Shown here piece after piece: positions 6,825 through 14,515 of a stretch of 18,708 bases of DNA. The position numbers and the translations under genes are program-made. Source of the DNA: Terriglobia bacterium (GTDB taxonomy: Bacteria; Acidobacteriota; Terriglobia; UBA7540); contig JASHTO010000520.1 in NCBI GenBank assembly GCA_030040515.1, positions 1 to 18,708 on the forward strand, written 5' to 3'. The notes under the pieces are model-generated. The model worked only from the letters and a program-made list of their open reading frames with translations, did no database searches and was not told where the DNA came from. Each line of letters begins with the position of its first letter. Within the stretch, counting starts at the first letter, position 1.

Positions 6825-7682
6825 ATGCCCGATCTGCCGGGGAGAACGATTCTGGACAACATCCTCTGGGCGCGCCGCAGGACTCTGGACGAAACGCGCC
6901 TCGCTGTCCCTCTGGAGCGCGTGCAGCAAATGGCCGAGGCACGCCAGGAACGCCGCGATTTTGCCCGAGCCATCACCGCGGATGGATTGTCTGGCTTGCG
7001 AATCATCGCGGAACTCAAGCGCGCCTCGCCCTCCCGAGGACTGCTGCGCCAACATTATCGCCGGCGCGAAATCGCCCAGGGATACGTCGCGGGTGGCGCT
7101 TCGGCGCTCTCGGTGTTGACGGAAGAACATTACTTTCTGGGCTCAATCCAGGACCTCACGGAAGTCCGGCAGGCCGTCGACGTTCCGGTATTGCGCAAGG
7201 ATTTCATCCTGGAAAGCTATCAAATTTACGAGTCGGTGGCGGCGGGGGCTGACGCTCTGCTTCTGATCGTATCGGCGCTGCCGGACCCCGACCTGCGCGC
7301 TCTGCTTGAATTGTGCAGGCGGTTGCGTATCGCCGCCCTCGTGGAAGTTCACACTGAAGAAGAGGTGGAGCGCGCGGCATCTGCGGGTGCGCAGATCATC
7401 GGCGTCAACAATCGCGATCTGAAAACTCTCGAAGTGAACCTGGAGACCTCGGTGCGTTTGCGGGAAAGGCTGCCGCAAGGTTGCATCGCCGTGAGCGAAA
7501 GCGGCATCAAAACGGCTGCGGACTTGAAGCGAATCAAGGAGGCGGGTTTTAACGCCGTGCTTATGGGGGAACGCCTGATGGCGCAGCCGGAACCTGGCAG
7601 GTGCCTGCAAGAACTTCTGGCGGAGTTTGAAATGCGAAGCATTCCAATCGAGGGCCGCGATTCCAAGGCGGAGGCTCACTGA
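6825..7682 (+). CDS. trpC: Indole-3-glycerol phosphate synthase
   Basis: TrpC closes the pyrrole ring of CdRP (carboxyphenylamino-deoxyribulose phosphate) with loss of CO2 and water, giving indole-3-glycerol phosphate. The 285-residue TIM barrel has all catalytic residues: E63 and K65 in IIAELKRASPSRG, K125 in VLRKDFI, E174 in ALVEVHTEEE, N195 in GVNNRDL, and E225-S226 in AVSESGIKT, followed by the phosphate-binding end LMGERLM. It is the stand-alone form, not fused to TrpF. I prefer the ATG at 6825, which has GAGGAG at 6809-6814 ten bases upstream, over the in-frame TTG at 6786. It opens the seven-gene aromatic operon; trpF follows after 77 bp. Confidence 0.95.
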   Translation: MPDLPGRTILDNILWARRRTLDETRLAVPLERVQQMAEARQERRDFARAITADGLSGLRIIAELKRASPSRGLLRQHYRRREIAQGYVAGGASALSVLTEEHYFLGSIQDLTEVRQAVDVPVLRKDFILESYQIYESVAAGADALLLIVSALPDPDLRALLELCRRLRIAALVEVHTEEEVERAASAGAQIIGVNNRDLKTLEVNLETSVRLRERLPQGCIAVSESGIKTAADLKRIKEAGFNAVLMGERLMAQPEPGRCLQELLAEFEMRSIPIEGRDSKAEAH

Positions 7683-7727
7683 AATTCAGTCTTGCTCAAT
7701 CGACGTAGGGGCTCCGGGCGTAATGGA

Positions 7728-7752
7728 AAACCCAATTCGCTGCGTCGGGTTT
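7728..7752 (+). promoter_or_regulatory. Hairpin just before the trpF start
   Basis: AAACCC (7728-7733) and GGGTTT (7747-7752) form a perfect 6-bp stem with a 13-nt loop ending seven bases before the trpF ATG. The GGGTTT arm occupies the place of the ribosome binding site, so the stem could dampen trpF translation. Function is inferred only. Confidence 0.3.
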
Positions 7753-7759
7753 CAAAGTC

Positions 7760-8398
7760 ATGCCGACTCGCATAAAAATCTGCGGCATCACGCGCTGGGA
7801 AGACGCGCAACTTGCCATCGAATTGGGAGCCGCGGCACTGGGATTTAATTTTTACCCACCCTCGCCGCGATACATTGAGCCGGCCGATGCGCAGTCAATC
7901 GTCTTCAAGCTGCCGCCGCTGGTTCTGCCGGTGGGGATCTTTGCTGACGAAGCAGACGGGGAAAGCGTGGGGCAGAGGGCGCGGGAGGCTCTGGTCAAAG
8001 CTGTGCAACTGCATGGTCCTCGATTTCCCCCGCTGGACGGAGCCATTGCGGGATTTACGCTGATTCGAGCCGTGGCGGTAAGTGAGGGATTCCGCCCGGA
8101 GATGCTGCTCGAACTTCACGGCGACGCCTTTCTTTTGGACACCTTCGACCCCGACCTCGAGGGTGGAACGGGAAAGACCTTTAACTGGGCGCTGGCCCGC
8201 GACGCACACCGGTTCGGAACAATTGTTTTGGCGGGAGGATTGGGCCCGGATAACGTGGGAGAGGCCATACGCGAGGTTCGGCCCTTTGCCGTCGATGTGG
8301 CCAGCGGAGTGGAATCGGCGCCGGGTAAAAAGGATCCAGAGAAGATGCGAGCCTTTTTCGCGGCCGTGGCCGAAGCGGATAAGACCAGCGGATATTAA
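7760..8398 (+). CDS. trpF: Phosphoribosylanthranilate isomerase
   Basis: TrpF carries out the Amadori rearrangement of phosphoribosylanthranilate to CdRP, the substrate of TrpC. The 212-residue TIM barrel shows the general base C8 in KICGIT, the general acid D127 in LLDTFD, the GTGKTFNW loop, LAGGLGPDNV and VDVASGVESAPGKKD, all classic for the family; length is normal. The start is the ATG directly before PTRIKICGI. The ribosome site is poor and partly within a hairpin. The order C-F-B-A in the operon places it between the synthase it feeds and tryptophan synthase. The 77-bp gap to trpC holds nothing except the hairpin. Confidence 0.95.
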   Translation: MPTRIKICGITRWEDAQLAIELGAAALGFNFYPPSPRYIEPADAQSIVFKLPPLVLPVGIFADEADGESVGQRAREALVKAVQLHGPRFPPLDGAIAGFTLIRAVAVSEGFRPEMLLELHGDAFLLDTFDPDLEGGTGKTFNWALARDAHRFGTIVLAGGLGPDNVGEAIREVRPFAVDVASGVESAPGKKDPEKMRAFFAAVAEADKTSGY

Positions 8399-8445
8399 AT
8401 CGTCGCGGATCAACAAGAAGACGCAGAGGAGAATCGAGGCGGCAA

Positions 8446-9660
8446 GTGGAAGTACAAGCCTTCAAATCTGAATCGGTTACCGGGCCGGACGCGCGCGGGC
8501 GCTTCGGTGAATTCGGCGGACGCTTTGCTCCGGAAACTCTGATGGCTCCCATCGAAGAACTGGAAGCGGTGTACTGCAACGCGCGAAAAGATCCCGTGTT
8601 TCAAGGGGAGCTCGCACGGCTGCTCAAGGATTTCGCCGGCCGGCCCACGCCCCTCTTCCTGGCAGAGCAACTGACGGCTCGATTGGGGGGCGCGGGAATT
8701 TATCTCAAGCGGGAAGACCTGCTTCACACCGGCGCGCACAAGATCAACAACTGCCTGGGACAGGGCTTGCTTGCGAAGCGAATGGGAAAAACCCGCTTGG
8801 TGGCGGAGACCGGAGCGGGCCAGCACGGCGTCGCAACTGCGACAGTGGCCGCACTGTTAGGATTGGAATGCGTCGTGTATATGGGCCAGGATGACATGGT
8901 GCGCCAGGCTCCCAATGTCTTTCGCATGCGTCTGCTCGGGGCGCGCGTGGTTGCCGTTTCCTCGGGAACCAGGACGCTTAAGGACGCTATAAACGAAGGC
9001 ATGCGCGACTGGGTCACCAACGTCCACAACACGCATTACTTGATGGGCTCGGTGCTGGGGCCACATCCTTATCCCATGATGGTGCGCGATTTTCATCGCG
9101 TCATCGGCCAGGAGGCGCGGCGTCAGATTCTGGAAAGGGCGGGGAAACTTCCCGATTTGCTTTGCGCCTGCGTGGGCGGAGGGAGCAATTCCATCGGGTT
9201 GTTCTACGACTTCATTCCCGACACAGGCGTGAAAATGCTGGGAGTGGAAGCAGGCGGCCGCGGACCAAAACTGGGGGACCACGCAGCGCGCTTTTCGGGC
9301 GGCCGGCCAGGAGTCCTGCACGGATCCTACACTTATGTGTTGCAAACCGACGACGGCTTGATTTCAAACACTCACTCCGTCTCAGCAGGTCTCGACTATC
9401 CCGCCGTGGGACCAGAACATGCCGAGCTGCATCGCCAGGGGCGAGTTGAGTACACGCATGTGAGCGACCAGGAAGCTCTGGAAGCCGCAAGCCTGCTGGC
9501 GCGAGTAGAAGGAATTATTCCTGCCCTCGAATCCGCCCATGCCCTCGCGGAAATCATCAAGCGGGCGCCGGAAATGCCCCGCGAGAAAACTATTGTTGTG
9601 AACCTTTCAGGCCGCGGCGACAAGGACCTGGGCATTTTTCAGTCAGCGGGAGTTTTGTAA
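8446..9660 (+). CDS. trpB: Tryptophan synthase beta chain
   Basis: TrpB condenses indole with serine to tryptophan using pyridoxal phosphate, in an alpha2-beta2 complex with TrpA that channels indole. The 404-residue protein is of the TrpB1 type that pairs with TrpA. Landmarks: GRFGEFGGRFAPETLM at 18-33, the PLP lysine K99 in LLHTGAHKINN, ETGAGQHGVATA, the YMG-DDM segment (residues 145-150) with the COMM-domain region after it, the PLP-phosphate loop CVGGGSNSIG, and the terminal NLSGRGDKDL. The start is GTG at 8446, with GAGGCGG 4 bases upstream; no ATG alternative exists. It lies 47 bp after trpF. An AT-poor 125-bp spacer with hairpins separates it from trpA. Confidence 0.97.
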   Translation: MEVQAFKSESVTGPDARGRFGEFGGRFAPETLMAPIEELEAVYCNARKDPVFQGELARLLKDFAGRPTPLFLAEQLTARLGGAGIYLKREDLLHTGAHKINNCLGQGLLAKRMGKTRLVAETGAGQHGVATATVAALLGLECVVYMGQDDMVRQAPNVFRMRLLGARVVAVSSGTRTLKDAINEGMRDWVTNVHNTHYLMGSVLGPHPYPMMVRDFHRVIGQEARRQILERAGKLPDLLCACVGGGSNSIGLFYDFIPDTGVKMLGVEAGGRGPKLGDHAARFSGGRPGVLHGSYTYVLQTDDGLISNTHSVSAGLDYPAVGPEHAELHRQGRVEYTHVSDQEALEAASLLARVEGIIPALESAHALAEIIKRAPEMPREKTIVVNLSGRGDKDLGIFQSAGVL

Positions 9661-9662
9661 GT

Positions 9663-9695
9663 CCGGGTGCGACCGCACCGGGTTTTCGTACCCGG
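9663..9695 (+). promoter_or_regulatory. Mutually exclusive hairpins between trpB and trpA
   Basis: CCGGGT appears at 9663-9668 and 9678-9683, and both can pair with ACCCGG at 9690-9695; the downstream pairing has a 6-nt loop (TTTCGT). A third stem, GGTGCG (9666-9671) with CGCACC (9674-9679), competes with both. The cluster begins two bases after the trpB stop. It could adjust the TrpB:TrpA ratio, protect the upstream mRNA or end some transcripts; no T-run follows. Confidence 0.45.
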
Positions 9696-9785
9696 AAATT
9701 TCTCGCGTAGACGCCTCCGCGCGCCGGCGCCAGGCTGGATAATGTTCTTCCAGGTTTGAAAACGATTGGGCGGTTGGTCAAAGAC

Positions 9786-10601
9786 GTGCTACCAACAATC
9801 ACAACTCGCATCGAAACCCGCTTTCGCGAATTAGACGAAAAACGCCAGAAAGGGTTGGTCGTCTATCTGACCGCCGGCGATCCCGATCTCGACGCTACGG
9901 GGGGGCTGCTTCAGGCGCTCGACCGCGCAGGAGTGGATGTGATCGAGCTGGGCGTGCCCTTTTCGGATCCCCTGGCCGACGGGCCGGTGATCCAGCGCGC
10001 CTCGGAGCGTGCGTTGCGCTCCGGCACGACGCTGCGCAAAATTCTGCAGCGGTTCCCGGCTTGGCGGAAAACGGTCGATGCGCCCATCATCCTTTTCAGC
10101 TACTTCAACCCCATTCTGCAACTCGGTCTGGAGAAATTTGCAGCCGATGCCACGCAGGCGGGAATCGATGGCGCCCTGGTCGTGGATTTGACTCCTGAAG
10201 AGGCGGAGGATTACGTTCGAACCATGCGCGCGCACCACTTGGACACAGTCTTCCTGGCTTCCCCCACCTCCACCGACGCTCGGCTGAAGCGGGCGGCGCA
10301 ACTCTCCACAGGATTCCTCTATCTCATTTCGCGCACAGGCGTAACCGGCGAACGGAGCGAGATGGCGGCCGGAGTGCGGCCGCTGGCCGAACGCGCGCGC
10401 AGATTCACTTCCCTGCCGCTCGCTGTGGGATTCGGAATCTCCACACCGGAGCACGTGCGCGAAGTCCAGTCGCATGCCGACGCCGCGGTGGTGGGCAGCG
10501 CAGTTGTGCATGCCATCGAAGAACACTATTCCCAAGGCGGACCGGCGGCCATTGAACAATTCGTGCGCGGTCTCAAAGCCGCCGGGGGTAAATCCGCATG
10601 A
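9786..10601 (+). CDS. trpA: Tryptophan synthase alpha chain
   Basis: TrpA splits indole-3-glycerol phosphate into indole and glyceraldehyde-3-phosphate and passes indole to TrpB. The 271-residue TIM barrel carries the catalytic pair in VIELGVPFSDPLADGP: E54 and D65, spaced by 11 as in the enterobacterial E49/D60. Also present are VYLTAGDP near the N-terminus, ISRTGVTGER (the phosphate loop) and GFGISTPEHV. No in-frame ATG exists near the start. GTG at 9786 gives an N-terminus closest to the family; TTG at 9774 or 9756 would add 4 or 10 residues, and none has a clear ribosome site. The stop overlaps the chorismate mutase start as ATGA, implying translational coupling. Confidence 0.94.
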   Translation: MLPTITTRIETRFRELDEKRQKGLVVYLTAGDPDLDATGGLLQALDRAGVDVIELGVPFSDPLADGPVIQRASERALRSGTTLRKILQRFPAWRKTVDAPIILFSYFNPILQLGLEKFAADATQAGIDGALVVDLTPEEAEDYVRTMRAHHLDTVFLASPTSTDARLKRAAQLSTGFLYLISRTGVTGERSEMAAGVRPLAERARRFTSLPLAVGFGISTPEHVREVQSHADAAVVGSAVVHAIEEHYSQGGPAAIEQFVRGLKAAGGKSA

Positions 10602-10891
10602 GCGATCTCGATAGCTGGCGCAAACGAATCGACGAGATCGACAAGCAGCTTGTGAAGCTCTTGAACGAACGGTCGCAGTGCGCGCTGGAGATCGGGCAAT
10701 TGAAGAAAGCCATGAAGATGCCCGCTTGGCAGCCGCAGCGCGAGGCTGAAATCCTGCGCAACGTGGTGAAGGCAAATGCAGGGCCCCTGGATGACGCCGC
10801 CATTCGCCACCTCTTTGAGCGCATCATTGATGAGGCGCGCTCGCTCGAGCGGCATTGCATGGAGGGCGGCAGTTCGTTTCGAAAGGAGTAG
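10598..10891 (+). CDS. Chorismate mutase, AroQ class, monofunctional
   Basis: This enzyme turns chorismate into prephenate, the branch towards phenylalanine and tyrosine. The 97-residue all-helical AroQ domain aligns with the E. coli CM domain: R8, R25 and K36 fall at the same spacing as R11, R28 and K39 (RKRIDEID, LLNERSQCALEIGQLKK). The residue matching E. coli Q88 appears to be glutamate (E84 in IIDEARSLE), a change known in some AroQ enzymes and linked there to pH dependence. There is no signal peptide, no prephenate dehydratase part and no fusion. It overlaps trpA by ATGA and is followed six bases later by DAHP synthase, suggesting joint regulation or physical contact of the two, as reported for some type I-beta DAHP synthases. 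Confidence 0.92.
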   Translation: MSDLDSWRKRIDEIDKQLVKLLNERSQCALEIGQLKKAMKMPAWQPQREAEILRNVVKANAGPLDDAAIRHLFERIIDEARSLERHCMEGGSSFRKE

Positions 10892-10897
10892 TGCCCG

Positions 10898-11914
10898 ATG
10901 GTCGTGGTGATGCAGGAAGGCGCGACGGAAGATGAGATTCAAAGTGTTATCAACAAATTGATGGGCCTGGGATTTGATATTCACCGTTCGACCGGGGCGC
11001 GCCACACGGTTCTGGGAGCAGTGGGCGCGAAAGTGGACTTTGACACCCGTGATATCGAGCTGCTGGGCGGCGTGGAAGAAGTCTTGCGTATTACCGCACC
11101 CTACAAACTGGCCAGCCGGCACTTCCGCCCGGAGGGATCGTTTGTGAACCTCGAGCGCGGAGTCACCATCGGCGGCGACCAGGTGGTGGTGATGGCCGGG
11201 CCGTGCAGCGTGGAAAGCGCCGAGCAGATCGAAAGCGTCGCAGCAACAGTAGCGACGCACGGGGCACGTGTACTGCGGGGCGGAGCGTTCAAGCCGCGCA
11301 CCTCACCCTATAGCTTTCAGGGAATCGGCCAGCAGGGATTGGTTCTCATGCGCGAGGCAGCGGACAAGCACAATCTTTGCGTGGTCTCGGAGGTCATGGA
11401 CCACACTCAGATTCCCATGATGCTCGATTACGTTGACATGCTCCAGGTGGGAGCGCGCAATATGCAGAACTACAACCTGCTCAAGGAACTCGGCAAGGTG
11501 GCCAAGCCGGTTCTGCTGAAGCGGGGAATATCCGCGACGATTGAGGAGTTGCTGCTCTCCGCTGAATACATCATGGCGGGCGGGAATTACAACGTGGTGC
11601 TCTGCGAGCGCGGGATACGCACTTTTGAAAACTACACTCGAAATACGCTGGATATTTCCTGTATTCCGGTTATCAAGAAGCTCTCGCATCTGCCGATTAT
11701 CGTCGATCCCTCGCACGGGACGGGCCGGCGTGACAAGGTGGCTCCCATGGCGCGCGCGGCGCTGGCGGCAGGAGCAGACGGCTTGCTGATTGAGGTGCAC
11801 AACGACCCTGATAAAGCCCTGAGTGATGGTGCGCAGTCCCTCTATCCCGAACAGTTCGAGCAACTGATGAAGGAATTGCGCATGATTGCACCGGCCATGG
11901 GCAGAAAAGTTTAG
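10898..11914 (+). CDS. aroF: 3-deoxy-7-phosphoheptulonate (DAHP) synthase, type I-beta with ferredoxin-like domain
   Basis: DAHP synthase condenses phosphoenolpyruvate and erythrose-4-phosphate, the first and controlling step of the shikimate pathway. The 338-residue protein has an N-terminal regulatory ferredoxin-like domain (residues 1-70) followed by the catalytic barrel, the same layout and nearly the same numbering as the Thermotoga maritima enzyme. Metal ligands are C103 (MAGPCSVES), H273 (VDPSHGTGRRDKV), E299 (IEVHNDP) and D310 (ALSDGAQSL); RGGAFKPRTSPYSFQG and LQVGARNMQN are substrate-binding stretches. In T. maritima the N-terminal domain mediates tyrosine/phenylalanine inhibition, so feedback control is likely here. 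A strong ribosome site, AAGGAG at 10883-10888, precedes the ATG by nine bases. Symbol aroF is the one commonly used for this type. Confidence 0.96.
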   Translation: MVVVMQEGATEDEIQSVINKLMGLGFDIHRSTGARHTVLGAVGAKVDFDTRDIELLGGVEEVLRITAPYKLASRHFRPEGSFVNLERGVTIGGDQVVVMAGPCSVESAEQIESVAATVATHGARVLRGGAFKPRTSPYSFQGIGQQGLVLMREAADKHNLCVVSEVMDHTQIPMMLDYVDMLQVGARNMQNYNLLKELGKVAKPVLLKRGISATIEELLLSAEYIMAGGNYNVVLCERGIRTFENYTRNTLDISCIPVIKKLSHLPIIVDPSHGTGRRDKVAPMARAALAAGADGLLIEVHNDPDKALSDGAQSLYPEQFEQLMKELRMIAPAMGRKV

Positions 11915-11976
11915 TTTTGAAAATGGAAACCTGACGTCGGATACACATTGGAGAACAAGCGCGGTTTTTCCGAATT

Positions 11977-12897
11977 TTGAGTTACGGCGAGCTTATTTCC
12001 CGGGTTCAATCATTGGAAAACGCAAATTCAGAACCTTTTTTTCAGCGAGTGGCGATTCTCGGCCTGGGTCTGCTGGGTGGATCCTGGGGGTTGGCTCTGA
12101 AGAAGGCGGGCTTTGCGGGCCGCATTGTGGGTTACGCCCGGCGAGCGGAGACGCGCGCGCAGGCGCTGACCGCAGGCGCGATTGACGAATCGCTGGCCGA
12201 GGCAAGTGAGGTCGTGCTCGGCGCCGACTTGGTGATTCTGGCCACGCCGGTTGCAGTGATTCTTGACCATCTTTCCCGCCTCCAGCCGCATTTGTCGCCG
12301 CAGGCGCTCGTCACTGACGTGGGCAGCACCAAGCGGAGAATCTGCGAGCACGCCGCCAAGCTCTACGATCAGCGGCCGATCTTCCTGGGCGGACACCCCA
12401 TGGCGGGAAAGGAGCGTTCCGGCCTGGAAACTGCCGACGCGCGCCTTTTCGAGAACGCCCGGTACGTGCTGACACCTCTCAAGCCCGGACATTCAAGCGA
12501 CCCGCGCGTGAAGGCCTTTCGCGCGCTCGTCGCGTCGATCGGCGCGCGCGCGATCACCAGCGATCCCGCAGCTCACGACGTGGCCGTTGCCTACCTTTCC
12601 CATCTTCCTCAACTGCTCTCCTCGGGATTGGCCGGGCTGATGGAAGAAAAAAATGCCGCGGGAAATCTTTCATTGGAGCTGGCGGCTTCCGGCTTCCGCG
12701 ATGTGACGCGCCTGGCGGACAGCCCTTATTCGGTTTGGCGTGACATTTGCCTGACCAACACCGAAAATATCCAAATGGCGCTGGACGCGCTGGTTCAGAA
12801 GCTGGAGTCCATCAAGCTGCACCTCGCCGACCGGGAGCTCGAGCGCGAATTTCTTGCCGCCCATCGCCTTCGCGACAAATTGCGTGTGTTGAACTGA
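11977..12897 (+). CDS. tyrA: Prephenate (or arogenate) dehydrogenase
   Basis: TyrA oxidatively decarboxylates prephenate (or arogenate) with NAD(P)+, leading to tyrosine. The 306-residue protein has an N-terminal Rossmann domain with GLGLLGGS (residues 29-36), TDVGSTKRRI, the active-site loop GGHPMAGKERSG, and the helical C-terminal domain with YLSHLPQLLSSGLA and SGFRDVTRLADS. There is no fused chorismate mutase and no ACT domain at the C-terminus, so feedback control by tyrosine through ACT is not expected. There is no in-frame ATG upstream of the fold; TTG at 11977 is the earliest start, with TTG at 12013 and GTG at 12049 as alternatives, the last nearly trimming into the Rossmann strand. 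It is the last aromatic gene, 62 bp after DAHP synthase. Substrate preference cannot be told from sequence here. Confidence 0.93.
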   Translation: MSYGELISRVQSLENANSEPFFQRVAILGLGLLGGSWGLALKKAGFAGRIVGYARRAETRAQALTAGAIDESLAEASEVVLGADLVILATPVAVILDHLSRLQPHLSPQALVTDVGSTKRRICEHAAKLYDQRPIFLGGHPMAGKERSGLETADARLFENARYVLTPLKPGHSSDPRVKAFRALVASIGARAITSDPAAHDVAVAYLSHLPQLLSSGLAGLMEEKNAAGNLSLELAASGFRDVTRLADSPYSVWRDICLTNTENIQMALDALVQKLESIKLHLADRELEREFLAAHRLRDKLRVLN

Positions 12898-12919
12898 CTC
12901 AGCGCGGAAGGAGAGAACC

Positions 12920-13426
12920 ATGTTAAAGGCCGTCCTGGAAATTCTGGCAACGACACCGGATAAACTGAAGCGGGAAATCTCCACCTTATCGCGGCGGGAA
13001 ATGCACGATCACCCGGTTCGCGGAAAATGGTCGGTGCAGGAAATCATCGCGCACATGGCCGATGTGGAAGAAGTGGGCATGCGGGAGCGGGTGGCGGCGA
13101 TTATCAATGAGGAGGGCCCCACGCTGCCGGCATTCGATCAGGAGGCCCGCGCGGTGCAACTGGGATATAACCGCATGGATCCGCTCACGAGTCTTGCCCG
13201 GCTGCAACGCCAGCGCCGCGCCAACCTGAAGTGGCTTCGAACCCTTCGCCCTTCTCAGTTGAAACGCCAGGGGATTCACCAAACCGTCGGTAAAATTTCC
13301 GCGGAAGAGCTGATCACCGAGTGGGCATTTCATGATTTGGGCCATTTGAAACAGATCCTTGATATCAAGCGTTACGCCCTCTACTCGCGAATCGGAAACA
13401 TGCGGGCCTTTTACGATCTGAAGTAA
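12920..13426 (+). CDS. DinB/YfiT-fold putative metal-dependent protein
   Basis: A 168-residue protein of the DinB (four-helix bundle, metalloenzyme-like) superfamily. The expected metal-binding histidine triad is visible: H45 in WSVQEIIAHMADVEE, and H138 and H142 in EWAFHDLGHLKQI. The opening motif GKWSVQEIIAHMADVE is highly typical. Related proteins include thiol-S-transferases such as BstA and mycothiol-dependent isomerases, but most, probably including this one, have no known substrate. The ATG is preceded by an excellent ribosome site, AAGGAG at 12908-12913, and the gene lies 22 bp after tyrA, so it may be read from the aromatic operon although nothing ties it to that pathway. Confidence 0.88.
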   Translation: MLKAVLEILATTPDKLKREISTLSRREMHDHPVRGKWSVQEIIAHMADVEEVGMRERVAAIINEEGPTLPAFDQEARAVQLGYNRMDPLTSLARLQRQRRANLKWLRTLRPSQLKRQGIHQTVGKISAEELITEWAFHDLGHLKQILDIKRYALYSRIGNMRAFYDLK

Positions 13427-13463
13427 GCGCCGCCCCTGGTTCCCCGCTCGTGCCGGAGGTTCC

Positions 13464-13547
13464 TTGAGCAAAATTTATCCAAATGCTAACGCCTTGACAG
13501 GGCCCAAGCTGCGGATTGATGCCAACCTCCGCCGCTTTCCAGTATGA
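13464..13547 (+). CDS. Possible 27-residue basic peptide (speculative)
   Basis: A TTG at 13464 stands four bases after a good GGAGG (13455-13459) and opens 27 sense codons ending in TGA (13545-13547). The predicted peptide starts MSKIYPNANALTG and is rich in Lys/Arg near its end. It would occupy most of the 159-bp gap between the DinB gene and the DUF1684 gene. A chance reading frame of this length is common in GC-rich DNA, so this rests mainly on the ribosome site. Confidence 0.15.
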   Translation: MSKIYPNANALTGPKLRIDANLRRFPV

Positions 13548-13585
13548 GGTGAAATCCCGGCCCCGATCGGAAGGAATCAAGCAAA

Positions 13586-14458
13586 ATGCTGACTTTAAGA
13601 TCGGTGGCGGCCCTGCTTGCCATGTCCTTGCTGCCCGTGGACCCTCGTGATTACAGTGCGCAGATCCAGAAATGGCGCGAGCAACGCGAGGCAGCCTTGA
13701 AATCGGAAGAAGGTTGGCTGACGCTCGCCGGACTTTTTTGGCTCAAAGAAGGAAAAAACAGCGTGGGTGCCGGGCGCGAGAATGATTTTTTGCTACCGCC
13801 CGGCTCGGCCCCCGATAAAGTCGGAACATTTGAGTTCCACGCCGGTGAAACGAATTTTGATTCGGCGCCCGGCGCTGCGGTGACTGTAAATGGCAAGCCG
13901 GTTTCCGAGGCCCCCTTGGCGTCCGACGCCACAGGCGCGCCCGATGTATTGCGAATTGGAAATCTCACCATGTTCGTCATCCAGCGCGGTCGCCGCATTG
14001 GAATTCGCCTGAAGGACAAGAACAGCGAAGCGCGGCGGAATTTCCACGGCACCCACTGGTTCCCGGTGGCGGAAGAGTACCGCGTGACAACGAAGTTTGT
14101 ACCCTACATACCGGCCAGGAAGATTGCCACTCCCAACATTCTTGGGGACGTAGACCAGGAGGACTGCCCGGGCTACGTGCAGTTCACATTGAAGGGCCAG
14201 CAGTTTCGCCTCGATCCCGTGGTGGACGACAACCAACTCTTCCTGATCTTCAAGGACCAGACTACAGGAAAGGAAACTTATCCGTCCGGGAGGTTTCTGT
14301 ATGCGGACATGCCGAAAAACGACGAAACGGTTCTGGACTTCAACAAGGCCTACTGTCCCCCGTGCGCCTTTACGCCTTACGCCACGTGCCCGCTTCCGCC
14401 CCGGCAGAATCAATTGCCCATTCGCATTGAGGCGGGAGAGTTGCGCTATGGCCATTGA
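13586..14458 (+). CDS. DUF1684 family secreted protein
   Basis: A 290-residue DUF1684 protein of unknown function, widespread in Acidobacteriota, Bacteroidota and Actinobacteria. Family marks: WREQREAALKSEEGWLTLAG (residues about 30-49) continuing to LFWLKEG, GTHWFPVAEEYRV in the middle, the glycine-aspartate-rich beta strands, and the very characteristic DFNKAYCPPCAFTPYATC end followed by PLPPRQN. The first 16 or so residues (MLTLRSVAALLAMSLL) are hydrophobic and look like a short signal peptide; there is no lipobox cysteine. The ATG is preceded by AAGGAA. It is followed 57 bp later by the small unrecognised gene and may form an operon with it. A structural role as a beta-sandwich protein is inference; no catalytic assignment is made. 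Confidence 0.88.
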   Translation: MLTLRSVAALLAMSLLPVDPRDYSAQIQKWREQREAALKSEEGWLTLAGLFWLKEGKNSVGAGRENDFLLPPGSAPDKVGTFEFHAGETNFDSAPGAAVTVNGKPVSEAPLASDATGAPDVLRIGNLTMFVIQRGRRIGIRLKDKNSEARRNFHGTHWFPVAEEYRVTTKFVPYIPARKIATPNILGDVDQEDCPGYVQFTLKGQQFRLDPVVDDNQLFLIFKDQTTGKETYPSGRFLYADMPKNDETVLDFNKAYCPPCAFTPYATCPLPPRQNQLPIRIEAGELRYGH

Positions 14459-14515
14459 AGAAGTCTGCGTGGCCTCTGGACCGCGAAATACCAAGCGAGC
14501 CGTTGGGAGGTGCTT

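Noticed and set aside
13494..13522. TTGACA as a promoter for the DUF1684 gene
   Set aside because: The -35 match is perfect, but no acceptable -10 hexamer lies 16-18 bp downstream (best 3/6).
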